Source of the DNA: Streptomyces cellostaticus | GTDB lineage: Bacteria > Actinomycetota > Actinomycetes > Streptomycetales > Streptomycetaceae | Length of the DNA: 64,000 bases | Assembly (NCBI RefSeq): GCF_001513965.1 | Contig: NZ_KQ948015.1 | Span: 20,709 to 84,708, forward strand | Reading direction: 5' to 3' | Shown: positions 8,077 through 18,902 of the stretch, piece by piece | How positions within the stretch are numbered: the stretch's first letter is position 1 | Layout of the letters: the number at the start of each line of letters is the position of its first letter | Translations under genes and position numbers: made by a program | Notes under the pieces: model-generated | Told to the model about the DNA's origin: nothing | Databases searched by the model: none | Seen by the model: the letters and a program-made list of their open reading frames with translations, nothing else

Positions 8077-10308
8077 ATGTCGAGTTCGATCAACAGACGC
8101 CACTTCCTGGCCGGTGCCACCTGCGTCGCCGCGGCGGCCGTTGCCGGAGGTGTGTTCGATGCCGGAACCGCCCGGGCCGCTCCCAGCACGTATACGCCCG
8201 ACTGGAACTCGGTCGACCAGCACCCGCCGGCCCCGGAGTGGTTCCAGGACGCGAAGTTCGGGATCTACTTCCACTGGGGCGTCTTCAGCGTCCCCGCCTA
8301 CGACAACGAGTGGTACCCGCGCAACATGTACCAGGCGGGCAGCAACGCCAACCAGCACCACATCGCGGCCTACGGCCAGCCGTCGGCATGGCCGTACCAC
8401 AACTTCATCAACGGGGCACAGGACCTGGCGGGCAACTTCGTGAAGTTCGCGCCGAAACTGAAGTCGGCGGGCGGGAAGTTCGACCCCGACGAGTGGGTGC
8501 AGCTGTTCGTCGACGCCGGCGCCAGGTTCGCCGGCCCGGTCGCCGAGCACCATGACGGCTTCTCCATGTGGGACAGCCAGGTCAACGAGTGGAACTCGGT
8601 GAAGAAGGGCCCGGGGCTCGACCTGCTCCGGCTCTTCTCCACGGCCATCCGCGCCAAGGGCCTCAAGCTGCTGGTGGCCATGCACCACGCGTACCACTTC
8701 AACGGCTTCTACGAGTTCGTCCCCGCCCAGACGGACCCCAGCCTCAAGAAGCTCTACGGGCAGCTGGGCTCGGCCGCGGAGAACCAGCTCTGGTTCGACA
8801 AGCTCAAGGAGGTCATCGACCGTACCCAGCCCGACATCCTGTGGCAGGACTTCAAGCTGGACGCCGTGGACGAGACACAGCGCCTGAACTTCCTGGCGTA
8901 CTACTACAACCAGGCGGGCAGCTGGGGCAAAGAGGTCGTCGCCACGTACAAGGACGGCATGAACGGCAAGGGCGAGGTCTTCGACTACGAGCGCGGCGGT
9001 CCGGGGGACCTGGCCTCCCCGTACTGGCTGACCGACGACAGCATCTCCAGCAGCAGCTGGTGCTACACCCAGGGCATCGGCTACTACACCATCCAGCAGA
9101 TGCTTCACTCGTTCATCGACCGGGTCAGCAAGAACGGCAACATGCTGCTGAACATCGCGCCGATGGCCGACGGCACCATCCCCCAGGCGCAGAAGGACAT
9201 CCTGCTCGGTATCGGAGACCACCTGAAGCGCTTCGGCGAGTCGGTGTACTCGACCCGCGCCTGGACGGCGTACGGCGAGGGCCCGACGAAGATGGGCGGC
9301 GGTGCGTTCACCACCCCGCACGCCGGCACGCCCCAGGACATCCGCTTCACCCGCAACAAGGCCGAAAACGTCCTGTACGCCACCGTCCTGGGCTGGCCCG
9401 GCAGTTCACTGACGATCAAGACCCTCAGCTCGGACCGGATCAACCTCTCGTCGCTGACCTCGGTGAAGCTCCTCGGCACCACCGCCGGCACCTACATCGA
9501 CCTGCCCACGCCGGCCCAGAACTCCTCCGGCCTCACGGTCATCCTGCCCTCCTCGGCGCCGTACAGCGCGGGCGCCTACGTCCTGAAGCTCACTTTCTCC
9601 GGCACGATCCCGGGGCTGCGGCCGCTCACCGGCACCCTCGCCTCCACGGACGTCAACTACAGTGGCAACTCGGCCGTACTCACCGTCGGTGACTACACCA
9701 CGGCCGACCTCACCTCGGCCGGGCTGGGCGCAGGCAGCATCTCCTCCCTCCGGCCGGCCCCGGGCTACCAGGTGATCGGCTACTCCGGGGACAACTTCAG
9801 CGGCACCTCCTGGACGTTCACCGCCGAGAACCCCGACCTGCGGGTCACCGGCAACAACGACCAGATCGCCTCGCTGAGGGTCCAGTTCAACCCGGCGGCA
9901 TACTTCCGGCTCACCAACGCCACCAATGGACTCGCCCTGGACAGCGGCGGCGGCGTGGCCTCCGGGTCCGACCTCAAGCAGTGGACGTGGAACGGCAGCT
10001 CCAACCTGCAGTGGCAGGCTGAAGCGGTCGGCGGCGGCTACTACCGGCTGGTCAACCGGACGAACGGCATGGTCGCCGACGGCTGGGGCGCCACCGACAA
10101 CGGCTCTGCGGCCCGACAGGCCCCCTGGAACGGCGGTACCAACCAGCAGTGGAAGATCACCCCCCGCGGCGGCGACCTCTATTCGATCGCCAACCGCACC
10201 ACCGGCCTGGTCCTCGACGGCGGTGGCAACGTCGACTCGGGCTCCGTCACCAAGCAGTGGGCGTACGGCGGCAGCACCAACCTGCTGTGGTCCTTCACGG
10301 CCGTCTGA
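8077..10308 (+). CDS. Exported alpha-L-fucosidase GH29 with crystallin-like and ricin-lectin domains
   Basis: A 743-residue secreted enzyme. A twin-arginine signal (NRRHFLAGA... ending near residue 34) is followed by a GH29 barrel: GIYFHWGVFSVPAYDNEWY, GPVAEHHDGFSMWDS and PDILWQDFKLD, in which Asp258 is the expected nucleophile, then GNMLLNIAP. Residues about 515-605 (YSGDNFSGTSWTFTAE) look like a beta/gamma-crystallin-type fold, and residues about 606-743 are a ricin-B lectin with NLQW/NQQW repeats. It would cleave terminal alpha-L-fucose from glycans outside the cell while bound to carbohydrate. It diverges from the fucose importer operon and is followed 137 bp later by the GH95 gene. Confidence 0.95.
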   Translation: MSSSINRRHFLAGATCVAAAAVAGGVFDAGTARAAPSTYTPDWNSVDQHPPAPEWFQDAKFGIYFHWGVFSVPAYDNEWYPRNMYQAGSNANQHHIAAYGQPSAWPYHNFINGAQDLAGNFVKFAPKLKSAGGKFDPDEWVQLFVDAGARFAGPVAEHHDGFSMWDSQVNEWNSVKKGPGLDLLRLFSTAIRAKGLKLLVAMHHAYHFNGFYEFVPAQTDPSLKKLYGQLGSAAENQLWFDKLKEVIDRTQPDILWQDFKLDAVDETQRLNFLAYYYNQAGSWGKEVVATYKDGMNGKGEVFDYERGGPGDLASPYWLTDDSISSSSWCYTQGIGYYTIQQMLHSFIDRVSKNGNMLLNIAPMADGTIPQAQKDILLGIGDHLKRFGESVYSTRAWTAYGEGPTKMGGGAFTTPHAGTPQDIRFTRNKAENVLYATVLGWPGSSLTIKTLSSDRINLSSLTSVKLLGTTAGTYIDLPTPAQNSSGLTVILPSSAPYSAGAYVLKLTFSGTIPGLRPLTGTLASTDVNYSGNSAVLTVGDYTTADLTSAGLGAGSISSLRPAPGYQVIGYSGDNFSGTSWTFTAENPDLRVTGNNDQIASLRVQFNPAAYFRLTNATNGLALDSGGGVASGSDLKQWTWNGSSNLQWQAEAVGGGYYRLVNRTNGMVADGWGATDNGSAARQAPWNGGTNQQWKITPRGGDLYSIANRTTGLVLDGGGNVDSGSVTKQWAYGGSTNLLWSFTAV

Positions 10309-10445
10309 TCCCTTTCCCCGCGGACCCCCGCCGCCGCCCGGATTCCGCTCCAAGTCGACCGGGCGGCGGTGGGGCACCACGACGACGGGTCACCACTCCA
10401 CTCCTCCACACGACCACGCACCGCCGACCGGACACAGGAGTCCCC

Positions 10446-13334
10446 TTGACGGACAGTGCCATCGACCGCAGACGGTTCCTCACCGCAGCCGCACTGACCG
10501 CGGGAGCCGCGGCCCTGCCCGGCGGTCTGCTCTCGGGCAGGGCGGTGGCGGCCGTCCCCCCGCAGATCACACTCCCCGAGCGCGGCATCCACGACACGTC
10601 CCCGGCCTCCTCCTGGACCGACGGCTTCCTCACCGGCAACGGCGAATACGGGGCCGTACTGTACGGCGCTCCCGCCCTGGAGAAGGTGGTCTTCAACTAT
10701 CAGCGACTGGTGCTGCCGAACGGCACCCGTGACGTGAACCCGCCGGTGATCTCCGCCCGTCTGGAAGGCGCACGCGACAAGGCACTCGCGGGTGACTACG
10801 CGAGCGCCAACCGGGACTTCGCCGCGGGCTGGTCGCTGCGCTGGACGCAGGCCTACCACCCCGCGTACGAACTGCACATCGACACGCCCGGCATGACCAC
10901 GGTCAACAACTACGGACGGGTCACCGACTTCCGTACCGGCGAGGTGAGTTCGAGCTGGACGGACCAGTTCGGCACCTGGACCCGGCGGGCGTTCGTCTCC
11001 CGGGCCGACAAGGTGATCGTCCATGAGCTGACACCCGCTCCCGGCCGTACCGTCGACACCACGCTCAGCGCCTATACCGCGCTCGCCGGGCTGCCCGGCA
11101 GCCTGAGCTTCACCACGCGTGCCACCGTCACCGGCGGCTCCGGCTACCTGAATCTGCGCGGCACCTACCCCTCGGGGCAGGGCGCCTTCGGCTACGAGGG
11201 CGTCACCCGCGTCGTCGCCTCGGGCACCGGCGCCACGGTCACCGTCAACGGCTCCACGATCGTGGTGGCCAAGGCGGCCAAGGTGCTGCTGCTGACGAAG
11301 CTGGGCCGCTACGAGTCGTCCACGGGCTGGGACTCCGAGCCGCTGCACACGCAACTGGCCTCGCTCGGCACCGACTACGCCGCACTGCTCTCGCGGCACA
11401 CCGCCCTGCACACCCCTGTCTACGACCGTTCCCGCCTCGACCTGAACGTACCGGCCGCCGACCGGCACCTCTCCGTCACTGAACTGATCGCCCGCCAGAA
11501 CGCCGACCGCACGGTCATCGACACGGCGCTGCTGGAACGGCTCTACGACTCCGGCCGCTACCTCTTCCTCAGCTCCAGCGGCATCCTGCCACCCCGCCTG
11601 ACCGGCATCTGGGCCGGATCGTGGGGCGCCGCCTGGGCCGACGACTTCACCACCGACGCCAACGTCAACCTCCAGGTCGCGGGCGGCAACATCCTCGACC
11701 TGACCGAGTCCATGCAGGGCTACTTCGACCTGGTCCTGGGCCAGCTGAACGACTGGCGCACCAACGCGAAGAACCTCTACGGAGCCCGCGGCTTCCTCGC
11801 CCCCACCCGCACCGACGGCGAGTACGGCCACATGCTCCACTTCAACGGAGGCGACTTCCCCGGCCACTGCTGGACCGGCGGCGCCGACTGGCTGCTCCAC
11901 CCGCTCCTGGAGTACTACCAGGTCACCGGCGACCAGGCGTTCCTGCGCGACAAGCTCGGCCCCGCGCTGATGGAACTGGCCCTGTTCTACGAGGACTTCC
12001 TCACCCGCACCGACGCGGCCGGCAAGGCGGTCTTCGTACCGTCCTTCTCCATGGAGAACGCCCCCCGCAACACCGGCGTGTACCTCTCGATCAACGCCAC
12101 CGGCGACATCATGGCCGGCAAGCACGCCCTCCAGGCCGCCATCGACGCGGCCAACACCCTCGGCGTCGAACAGGGCGGCGGCCAGGGCGTCGCCCGCTGG
12201 ACGGCACTGCTGAAGAAGATCCCGGACTACCGCATCAACGGCGACAGCGCACTGGCCGAATGGTCCTGGCCGAGCCTCACCGACAACTACAACCACCGGC
12301 ATGTGCAGCACCTGTACGGCGCCTGGCCGCTGCATGAGATCAACCCCGAGAACGCACCTTCCCTGGTCCGCCCGGCGCAGCGGGCCCTTGAGCTGCGCGG
12401 CGACCAGAACATCTCCGCACACGGCAGCCTGCACCGGGCCCTGGCCTGGGCCCGGCTGAAGGACGGCGGACAGGTCTACGGCAACCTGCGGAAGATCCTC
12501 GGCAACAACATGGTCTTCAAGTCGCTGATGACCTCCCACAACCCGAACCTCGACATCTACAACGCCGACGCCGCGAACGCCATCCCCGGCGTGCTGGCCG
12601 AGGCCCTGATCTACAGCCGGCCCGGAGTGCTGGAGATCCTCCCCGCGCTGCCCGACCAGCTGGCGAAGGGCACGATCACCGGGGTACGGGCCCGAGGCCG
12701 GATCCGGATCCACAGCTTCGCCTGGGACCTGAACGCCCGGGCCGCCACCCTGTCCGTCACCTCCGACGTCAACCAGGACGTCACGCTGATCAGCCGCCGC
12801 GGCATGACCTCCGTGGCCACGACCGCGACCGTCACGGCCTCCTCCCTCGGCACCCACGCCAGGAAGGTCTCCCTGACCGCCGGGCAGCGCACCGACATCA
12901 CCGTCTCCCTGCTCAGCGGCCTCTTCCGGCTCGAAAACCGGCGCAGCGGCAAGGTGCTCGACGTCACCAGCGGCAGTACCGCCGACGGCGCCGGCCTCAT
13001 CCAGTGGGGCTGGTCCGGCAGCGAGAACCAGCAGTCGCGGCTCCAGCCCGACGCCGACGGCTCCTTCCGCCTCGTCTCCCGCCACAGCGGCAAGGTCGTC
13101 GACAGCCCCGGGGGCTCCGGACAGGGTGCCCAGCTCATCCAGTGGCCGGACGGCAACAGCGACAACCAGCACTGGAAGGTGGTCGACGCGGGCGGTGGAT
13201 ACGTCCGGCTCGTCAACGTCCGCAACGGCTTGTGCGCGGACGTGGAGGGCGGATCGGCGGACAACGGCGCCAAGGTGATCCAGTGGCCTGTCGGTGACGG
13301 AACCAACCAGCAGTGGCGGCTGGTCGCCCTCTGA
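10446..13334 (+). CDS. Exported GH95 alpha-L-fucosidase with C-terminal ricin-lectin domain
   Basis: A 962-residue secreted glycosidase. A TTG start at 10446 behind AGGAG gives the twin-arginine signal DRRRFLTAAALTAGAAALPG; the frame is open further upstream but that part lies over the preceding gene. N-terminal GH95 marks are SSWTDGFLTGNGEYGAVLYG and VVFNYQRLVLPNG; the alpha/alpha barrel carries PGHCWTGGADWLLHPLLEYY and SWPSLTDNYNHRHVQHLYG. Residues about 823-962 form a ricin-B (CBM13-like) lectin with ENQQS, NQHW and NQQW repeats. GH95 enzymes invert alpha-1,2-linked fucose (or release alpha-L-galactose), complementing the retaining GH29 enzyme upstream; the two are probably co-transcribed. 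Confidence 0.94.
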   Translation: MTDSAIDRRRFLTAAALTAGAAALPGGLLSGRAVAAVPPQITLPERGIHDTSPASSWTDGFLTGNGEYGAVLYGAPALEKVVFNYQRLVLPNGTRDVNPPVISARLEGARDKALAGDYASANRDFAAGWSLRWTQAYHPAYELHIDTPGMTTVNNYGRVTDFRTGEVSSSWTDQFGTWTRRAFVSRADKVIVHELTPAPGRTVDTTLSAYTALAGLPGSLSFTTRATVTGGSGYLNLRGTYPSGQGAFGYEGVTRVVASGTGATVTVNGSTIVVAKAAKVLLLTKLGRYESSTGWDSEPLHTQLASLGTDYAALLSRHTALHTPVYDRSRLDLNVPAADRHLSVTELIARQNADRTVIDTALLERLYDSGRYLFLSSSGILPPRLTGIWAGSWGAAWADDFTTDANVNLQVAGGNILDLTESMQGYFDLVLGQLNDWRTNAKNLYGARGFLAPTRTDGEYGHMLHFNGGDFPGHCWTGGADWLLHPLLEYYQVTGDQAFLRDKLGPALMELALFYEDFLTRTDAAGKAVFVPSFSMENAPRNTGVYLSINATGDIMAGKHALQAAIDAANTLGVEQGGGQGVARWTALLKKIPDYRINGDSALAEWSWPSLTDNYNHRHVQHLYGAWPLHEINPENAPSLVRPAQRALELRGDQNISAHGSLHRALAWARLKDGGQVYGNLRKILGNNMVFKSLMTSHNPNLDIYNADAANAIPGVLAEALIYSRPGVLEILPALPDQLAKGTITGVRARGRIRIHSFAWDLNARAATLSVTSDVNQDVTLISRRGMTSVATTATVTASSLGTHARKVSLTAGQRTDITVSLLSGLFRLENRRSGKVLDVTSGSTADGAGLIQWGWSGSENQQSRLQPDADGSFRLVSRHSGKVVDSPGGSGQGAQLIQWPDGNSDNQHWKVVDAGGGYVRLVNVRNGLCADVEGGSADNGAKVIQWPVGDGTNQQWRLVAL

Positions 13335-13336
13335 CC

Positions 13337-13855
13337 GTCGCCGCTCCACGGTCGGCCCGGCACCGTGTCGGCGGTTCTGAGCACCAGGTCGTGATCACGT
13401 GTCAGCTCGGGCCGCAGTGACAGCCCGCCGCCGGGGCCCGCGCACCGGAGGGCCGGAAACACGCTGACGTCCCGGCGGTCGACGAGACCGCCGGCCGGCA
13501 TCGCCAGGCGGACCTCCGGCCCGCCGTACGCGCTCAGGCGCAGATCCCACAGCGCCTCTCCCCCGGGATGGAGTTCCGCCACCACGACGACCGGCAGGGT
13601 GATGCGGAAGTCGCCCTGCTGATCCACGAAACAAGGGGCGTCGATGCGAGGCCCGCCGTTGTCCTGGAGCCGCGCCAGGAAGCGGTAGTGGTACGCCCGC
13701 GCGGTCCTTCCGTGGAGCGAGCCCTTCAAGCGGATCGCGTGGCCGTCCACTTCGACCGACACGACCTCGGCGTGCGCAGGCCGGAGCCAGGTGCGCACGG
13801 CGAGTCCTCCGCCTTCGGTCGCGTACGGGGTCCCAGTCGAAATTTCGAATGTCAT
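13337..13855 (-). pseudogene. Fragment of a hypothetical actinobacterial protein
   Basis: Leftward reading from an ATG at 13855 gives about 170 residues of ordinary protein character (MTFEISTGTPYATEGG, AVRTWLRPAHAEVVSVEVDG, YHYRFLARLQDN, LWDLRLSAYGG, LRPELTRDHDLVLR) and then runs antisense into the end of the GH95 gene without a proper stop. There is no ribosome site before the ATG. It resembles the C-terminal domain found on some Streptomyces wall-polymer glycosyltransferases, but that is only an impression. Both ends look lost, so it is probably a relic. Confidence 0.4.
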
Positions 13856-14052
13856 TCGGAAAGTAGAAGCGTCACGAATCCTTGAGCGGTCCCGAACATG
13901 TCAACATCATCCGACGTCCGGAATCGACGCGCGGCTACATACGGCCGACCAGGGCTGCGCCGATCTGCGACGTCCGGACAACTGACCTGCGGCAGCCCGA
14001 CTCCACCTAGACCAGAATGTTTCGATGCCGCTCACGAATCATGCGAGAGGTA

Positions 14053-14080
14053 TTGACGGGATCCACCGACCTCCTATCAT
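14053..14080 (+). promoter_or_regulatory. Promoter candidate TTGACG-N16-TATCAT
   Basis: A hexamer pair TTGACG (14053-14058) and TATCAT (14075-14080), 16 bp apart, stands about 145 bp ahead of the GH43 remnant start. The rest of the 13856-14226 gap holds only a short palindrome GGATCGATCC at 14128-14137. It could still transcribe the intact xylanase gene behind the broken GH43 gene. Confidence 0.4.
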
Positions 14081-14126
14081 CCAGAATGCTCGACAAACCG
14101 ATCTGCGTTCGACATTACGAACTTGA

Positions 14127-16703
<2,577 letters not shown>

Positions 16704-16752
16704 CCATGTGGGCTCCGCCGCGCTGTTGAAGCAGGTGGGGACAACGCGCTGC

Positions 16753-16801
16753 GGGCCGAGGTCGACTGCTTCTGAGGAAGGAGGCGGACCGACCTCGGCC
16801 C
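16753..16801. terminator. Bidirectional terminator hairpin
   Basis: A perfect 12-bp inverted repeat (GGGCCGAGGTCG / CGACCTCGGCCC) with a 25-nt loop lies between the convergent xylanase and GH12 genes. It is placed to stop both transcripts. Confidence 0.65.
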
Positions 16802-16811
16802 TGTTGTCTGG

Positions 16812-17528
16812 TCAGCCGCCGCTGACGGTCAGGTTGTTGGTGTTGAAGTTGAGTCCGCCGGACGACGAGGTGATCTCATAGCCGAACTGCACGTCGCCGA
16901 TGACCTCGTTGCCGGGCATCCAGCCCTTGGTGTAGGCGATCCAGTTGAGGACCTGCTTGACGTCCACGGTGCCGGAGCTGGAGTTGGACGTCCGCAGGAA
17001 CGAGAACACCTGGTTCGACCCGTTTGTACCCTTGTAGACGTCCCAGTTGTGGCCGCCGAGCGTGACGTTGGCCTGCCAACTGCCGATCGGGCCGACGGCT
17101 CCGGTGTGGTTGACCCAGAGCATGATCTCGTACTGGTGGGCGTTGTCCCAGATGTCGTACGACGTGTTGTACGCGCCGGACGACGGGACACTGACGTTAT
17201 AGTTGCTGGTGAGCCAGCTGAGGGTGTCGATCGACTTGCTGATCGTCTTCGTCGAGTTGGCGTAGGACTTGATGCCGCCGGTGTTGGGGTGGTCGGCCCA
17301 GACGCCCCAGCTGGTCCCGGAGTTGGCCCAGATGCACTGGCCGCCCGCACCGGAGCCCCAGATGTTGTTGAAGAGCCTGTAGCCGTCCAGGCTGGTGTTG
17401 GCCCACTGGTCGCAGGAGTTCCAGACGGCGGCCGAAGCGGGGGCGGAGGCGAGGCCGACGGTGGCACCGAGAGCCATCGCCGGCGCGAGCACCGCCATGG
17501 TGATCTTGCGTATTCTGCTTTTAACCAT
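16812..17528 (-). CDS. Secreted GH12 endoglucanase/xyloglucanase
   Basis: A 238-residue secreted beta-glucanase. The ATG at 17528 (MVKSRIRKITMAVLAPAMAL) follows GGAAGGGA and gives a Sec signal cleaved after ASA near residue 33. The mature domain is complete: WNSCDQWANTSLDGYRLFNN, WGSGAGGQCIWANSGTSWGV, QYEIMLWVNHTG (nucleophile Glu) and GDVQFGYEITSSSGG (acid/base Glu). It is a single-domain form without the cellulose-binding module often seen in the family, and acts on soluble or swollen beta-1,4-glucan or xyloglucan. It points at the xylanase gene and sits downstream of the broken GH74/GH42 stretch and a sugar importer. Confidence 0.93.
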   Translation of the reverse strand: MVKSRIRKITMAVLAPAMALGATVGLASAPASAAVWNSCDQWANTSLDGYRLFNNIWGSGAGGQCIWANSGTSWGVWADHPNTGGIKSYANSTKTISKSIDTLSWLTSNYNVSVPSSGAYNTSYDIWDNAHQYEIMLWVNHTGAVGPIGSWQANVTLGGHNWDVYKGTNGSNQVFSFLRTSNSSSGTVDVKQVLNWIAYTKGWMPGNEVIGDVQFGYEITSSSGGLNFNTNNLTVSGG

Positions 17529-17579
17529 GGTGTCCCTTCCATGGGTGGGGGGAAAGTGGGGGTTGCTACCACGCCCCAT

Positions 17580-17972
17580 GCTGAGGACGTGGTCCTCTCC
17601 GGCGACGAGAACGACCGGCTCCGCGTCGCCGGAAGAAGTCCTGGTGGGTGCCGGGCACCTCGACGGTCACCGGCTCGCGGCCGTGGTTGAGCACGAACAC
17701 GGCCTTCCGGGTTGCGCCCCGGTCGCTCTACTTGAGCAGCCCGTCGTGTGGGGTGCCGAGCCACAGGGTGTCGCAGTTCCGTGGGTCGACCAGCAGCCGT
17801 TCACCGCATCCACGACCGTCCTCGTTGGCGCTGAACTCCACCGTGTCGGTGCGCTTCCAGCTGGCTCCCCGGTCCTCGGGCGTGGGCGAGCCCTCGCACC
17901 GACGGATGGAACAGCAGCGGCGTCAGCGGAACCGGAAAGAACAGAGCGCCTGCTGAGGTGAAACGTGCTCAT
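17580..17972 (-). pseudogene. Chimeric remnant: GH74 xyloglucanase piece joined to a beta-galactosidase tail
   Basis: A start with a twin-arginine signal (MSTFHLSRRSVLSGSADAAA) lies three bases behind the permease stop. After a frameshift comes GH74 repeat sequence: GASWKRTDTVEFSANEDGRG, CGERLLVDPRNCDTLWLG, TPHDGLLK, then an in-frame TAG and SDRGATRKA. The same frame runs into VFVLNHGREPVTVEVPGTHQ, the tail type of GH42/GH35 beta-galactosidases, followed by another shift. Most of both genes has been deleted. It was evidently the enzyme cistron(s) of the importer operon and hints that the operon once served xyloglucan use. Confidence 0.75.
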
Positions 17973-17975
17973 GTC

Positions 17976-18902
17976 TCAGCCCTTGATGGCTCCGGTGAGC
18001 ATGCCCTTCTTGAAGTGCCGTTGGACGAAGGGGGAGGCAACCGCGACGGGGATCAGCGCGAGGACCATGACAGCCATCTGCAGCCCCAGCGAGGAGAGTT
18101 GTCCGGTGCGGACCTGCTGCTGGAGGCCGGTCGGCGCCTCGGTGTTCTTCTGGACCAGCTGGATGAGCACGTTCTGCAGCGGCATCATGTTCTGGTCGGA
18201 GAGGTAGATGGAGGCGTTGAACCAGGCACTCCAGTAGCCGACCGCGTAGAACAGCGAGATGACGGCCAGCACCGCGCGCGACAGCGGCATGATGATGGTC
18301 AGCAGGATGCGCAGGTCACTGGCCCCGTCGATGCGGGCGGACTCGGTGAGTTCGGGTGAGATCCCCATGAAGAAGGCCCGCAGGACGAGGATGTTGAAGA
18401 CACTGACCGCGCTCGGCAGGACCAGCGACAGATAGGTGTCGGTGAGACCCAGCGTCTGCACCAGAAGGTACGTCGGAATGAGACCCGCCCCGAAGAACAT
18501 GGTCGCCATCATGGTCATCAGGAAGAACCGATGGCCCAGACTCCCCGGCTGCGACAGGCCGTAGGCCGCCAGCACCGACACCGTCATCGAGAACAGCGTG
18601 CCGAAGAGCGTGACCCCGACCGAGACCATGATCGCCCGGCTGACCTGGCCACCGCTGAGCAGTTCGGTGTAGTTGACGAAGGTGACGCCCTGGGGGATCA
18701 CGACGAGGCCGCCGGCCCGGTCGATCACGGGTTTGGGAGAGAGGCTGGTGACGATCACGATCCACAGCGGACCGAGCACCCCCAGGCAGCACAGCAGGAG
18801 GAAGCCGCTCTTGGCGGTGATTCCTGCCTTGCTCGGCGGCTCCTCCCACACGGGGCGGGCGGGAGCCTTCAGGCTGCGGATGAGCTGCGTGTTGAGGCTC
18901 AC
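17976..18902 (-). CDS. Carbohydrate ABC transporter permease (MalG/LplC-like)
   Basis: A 308-residue inner-membrane permease of the MalG type with about six helices. The GTG start at 18902 overlaps the stop of the partner permease (GTGA). SGFLLLCCLGVLGPLWIVIV is the first helix, and the ATPase-contact loop is in ESARIDGASDLRILLTIIMP (EAA motif). The C-terminus QRHFKKGMLTGAIKG is typical of the LplC/YtcP subfamily. No ATPase gene is present; as is common in Streptomyces, a shared MsiK-type ATPase encoded elsewhere probably powers it. Confidence 0.93.
   Translation of the reverse strand: MSLNTQLIRSLKAPARPVWEEPPSKAGITAKSGFLLLCCLGVLGPLWIVIVTSLSPKPVIDRAGGLVVIPQGVTFVNYTELLSGGQVSRAIMVSVGVTLFGTLFSMTVSVLAAYGLSQPGSLGHRFFLMTMMATMFFGAGLIPTYLLVQTLGLTDTYLSLVLPSAVSVFNILVLRAFFMGISPELTESARIDGASDLRILLTIIMPLSRAVLAVISLFYAVGYWSAWFNASIYLSDQNMMPLQNVLIQLVQKNTEAPTGLQQQVRTGQLSSLGLQMAVMVLALIPVAVASPFVQRHFKKGMLTGAIKG

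Noticed and set aside
9226..9237. GAAGCGCTTCGG inside the GH29 gene as a LacI operator
   Set aside because: It lies within coding sequence, lacks the outer symmetric bases and is explained by the codons for Leu-Lys-Arg-Phe-Gly.
10179..13349. 1056-codon open frame antisense to the GH95 gene
   Set aside because: Val/Gly/Arg-rich composition without domain character; typical antisense frame of a GC-rich gene. The sense strand encodes a complete enzyme.
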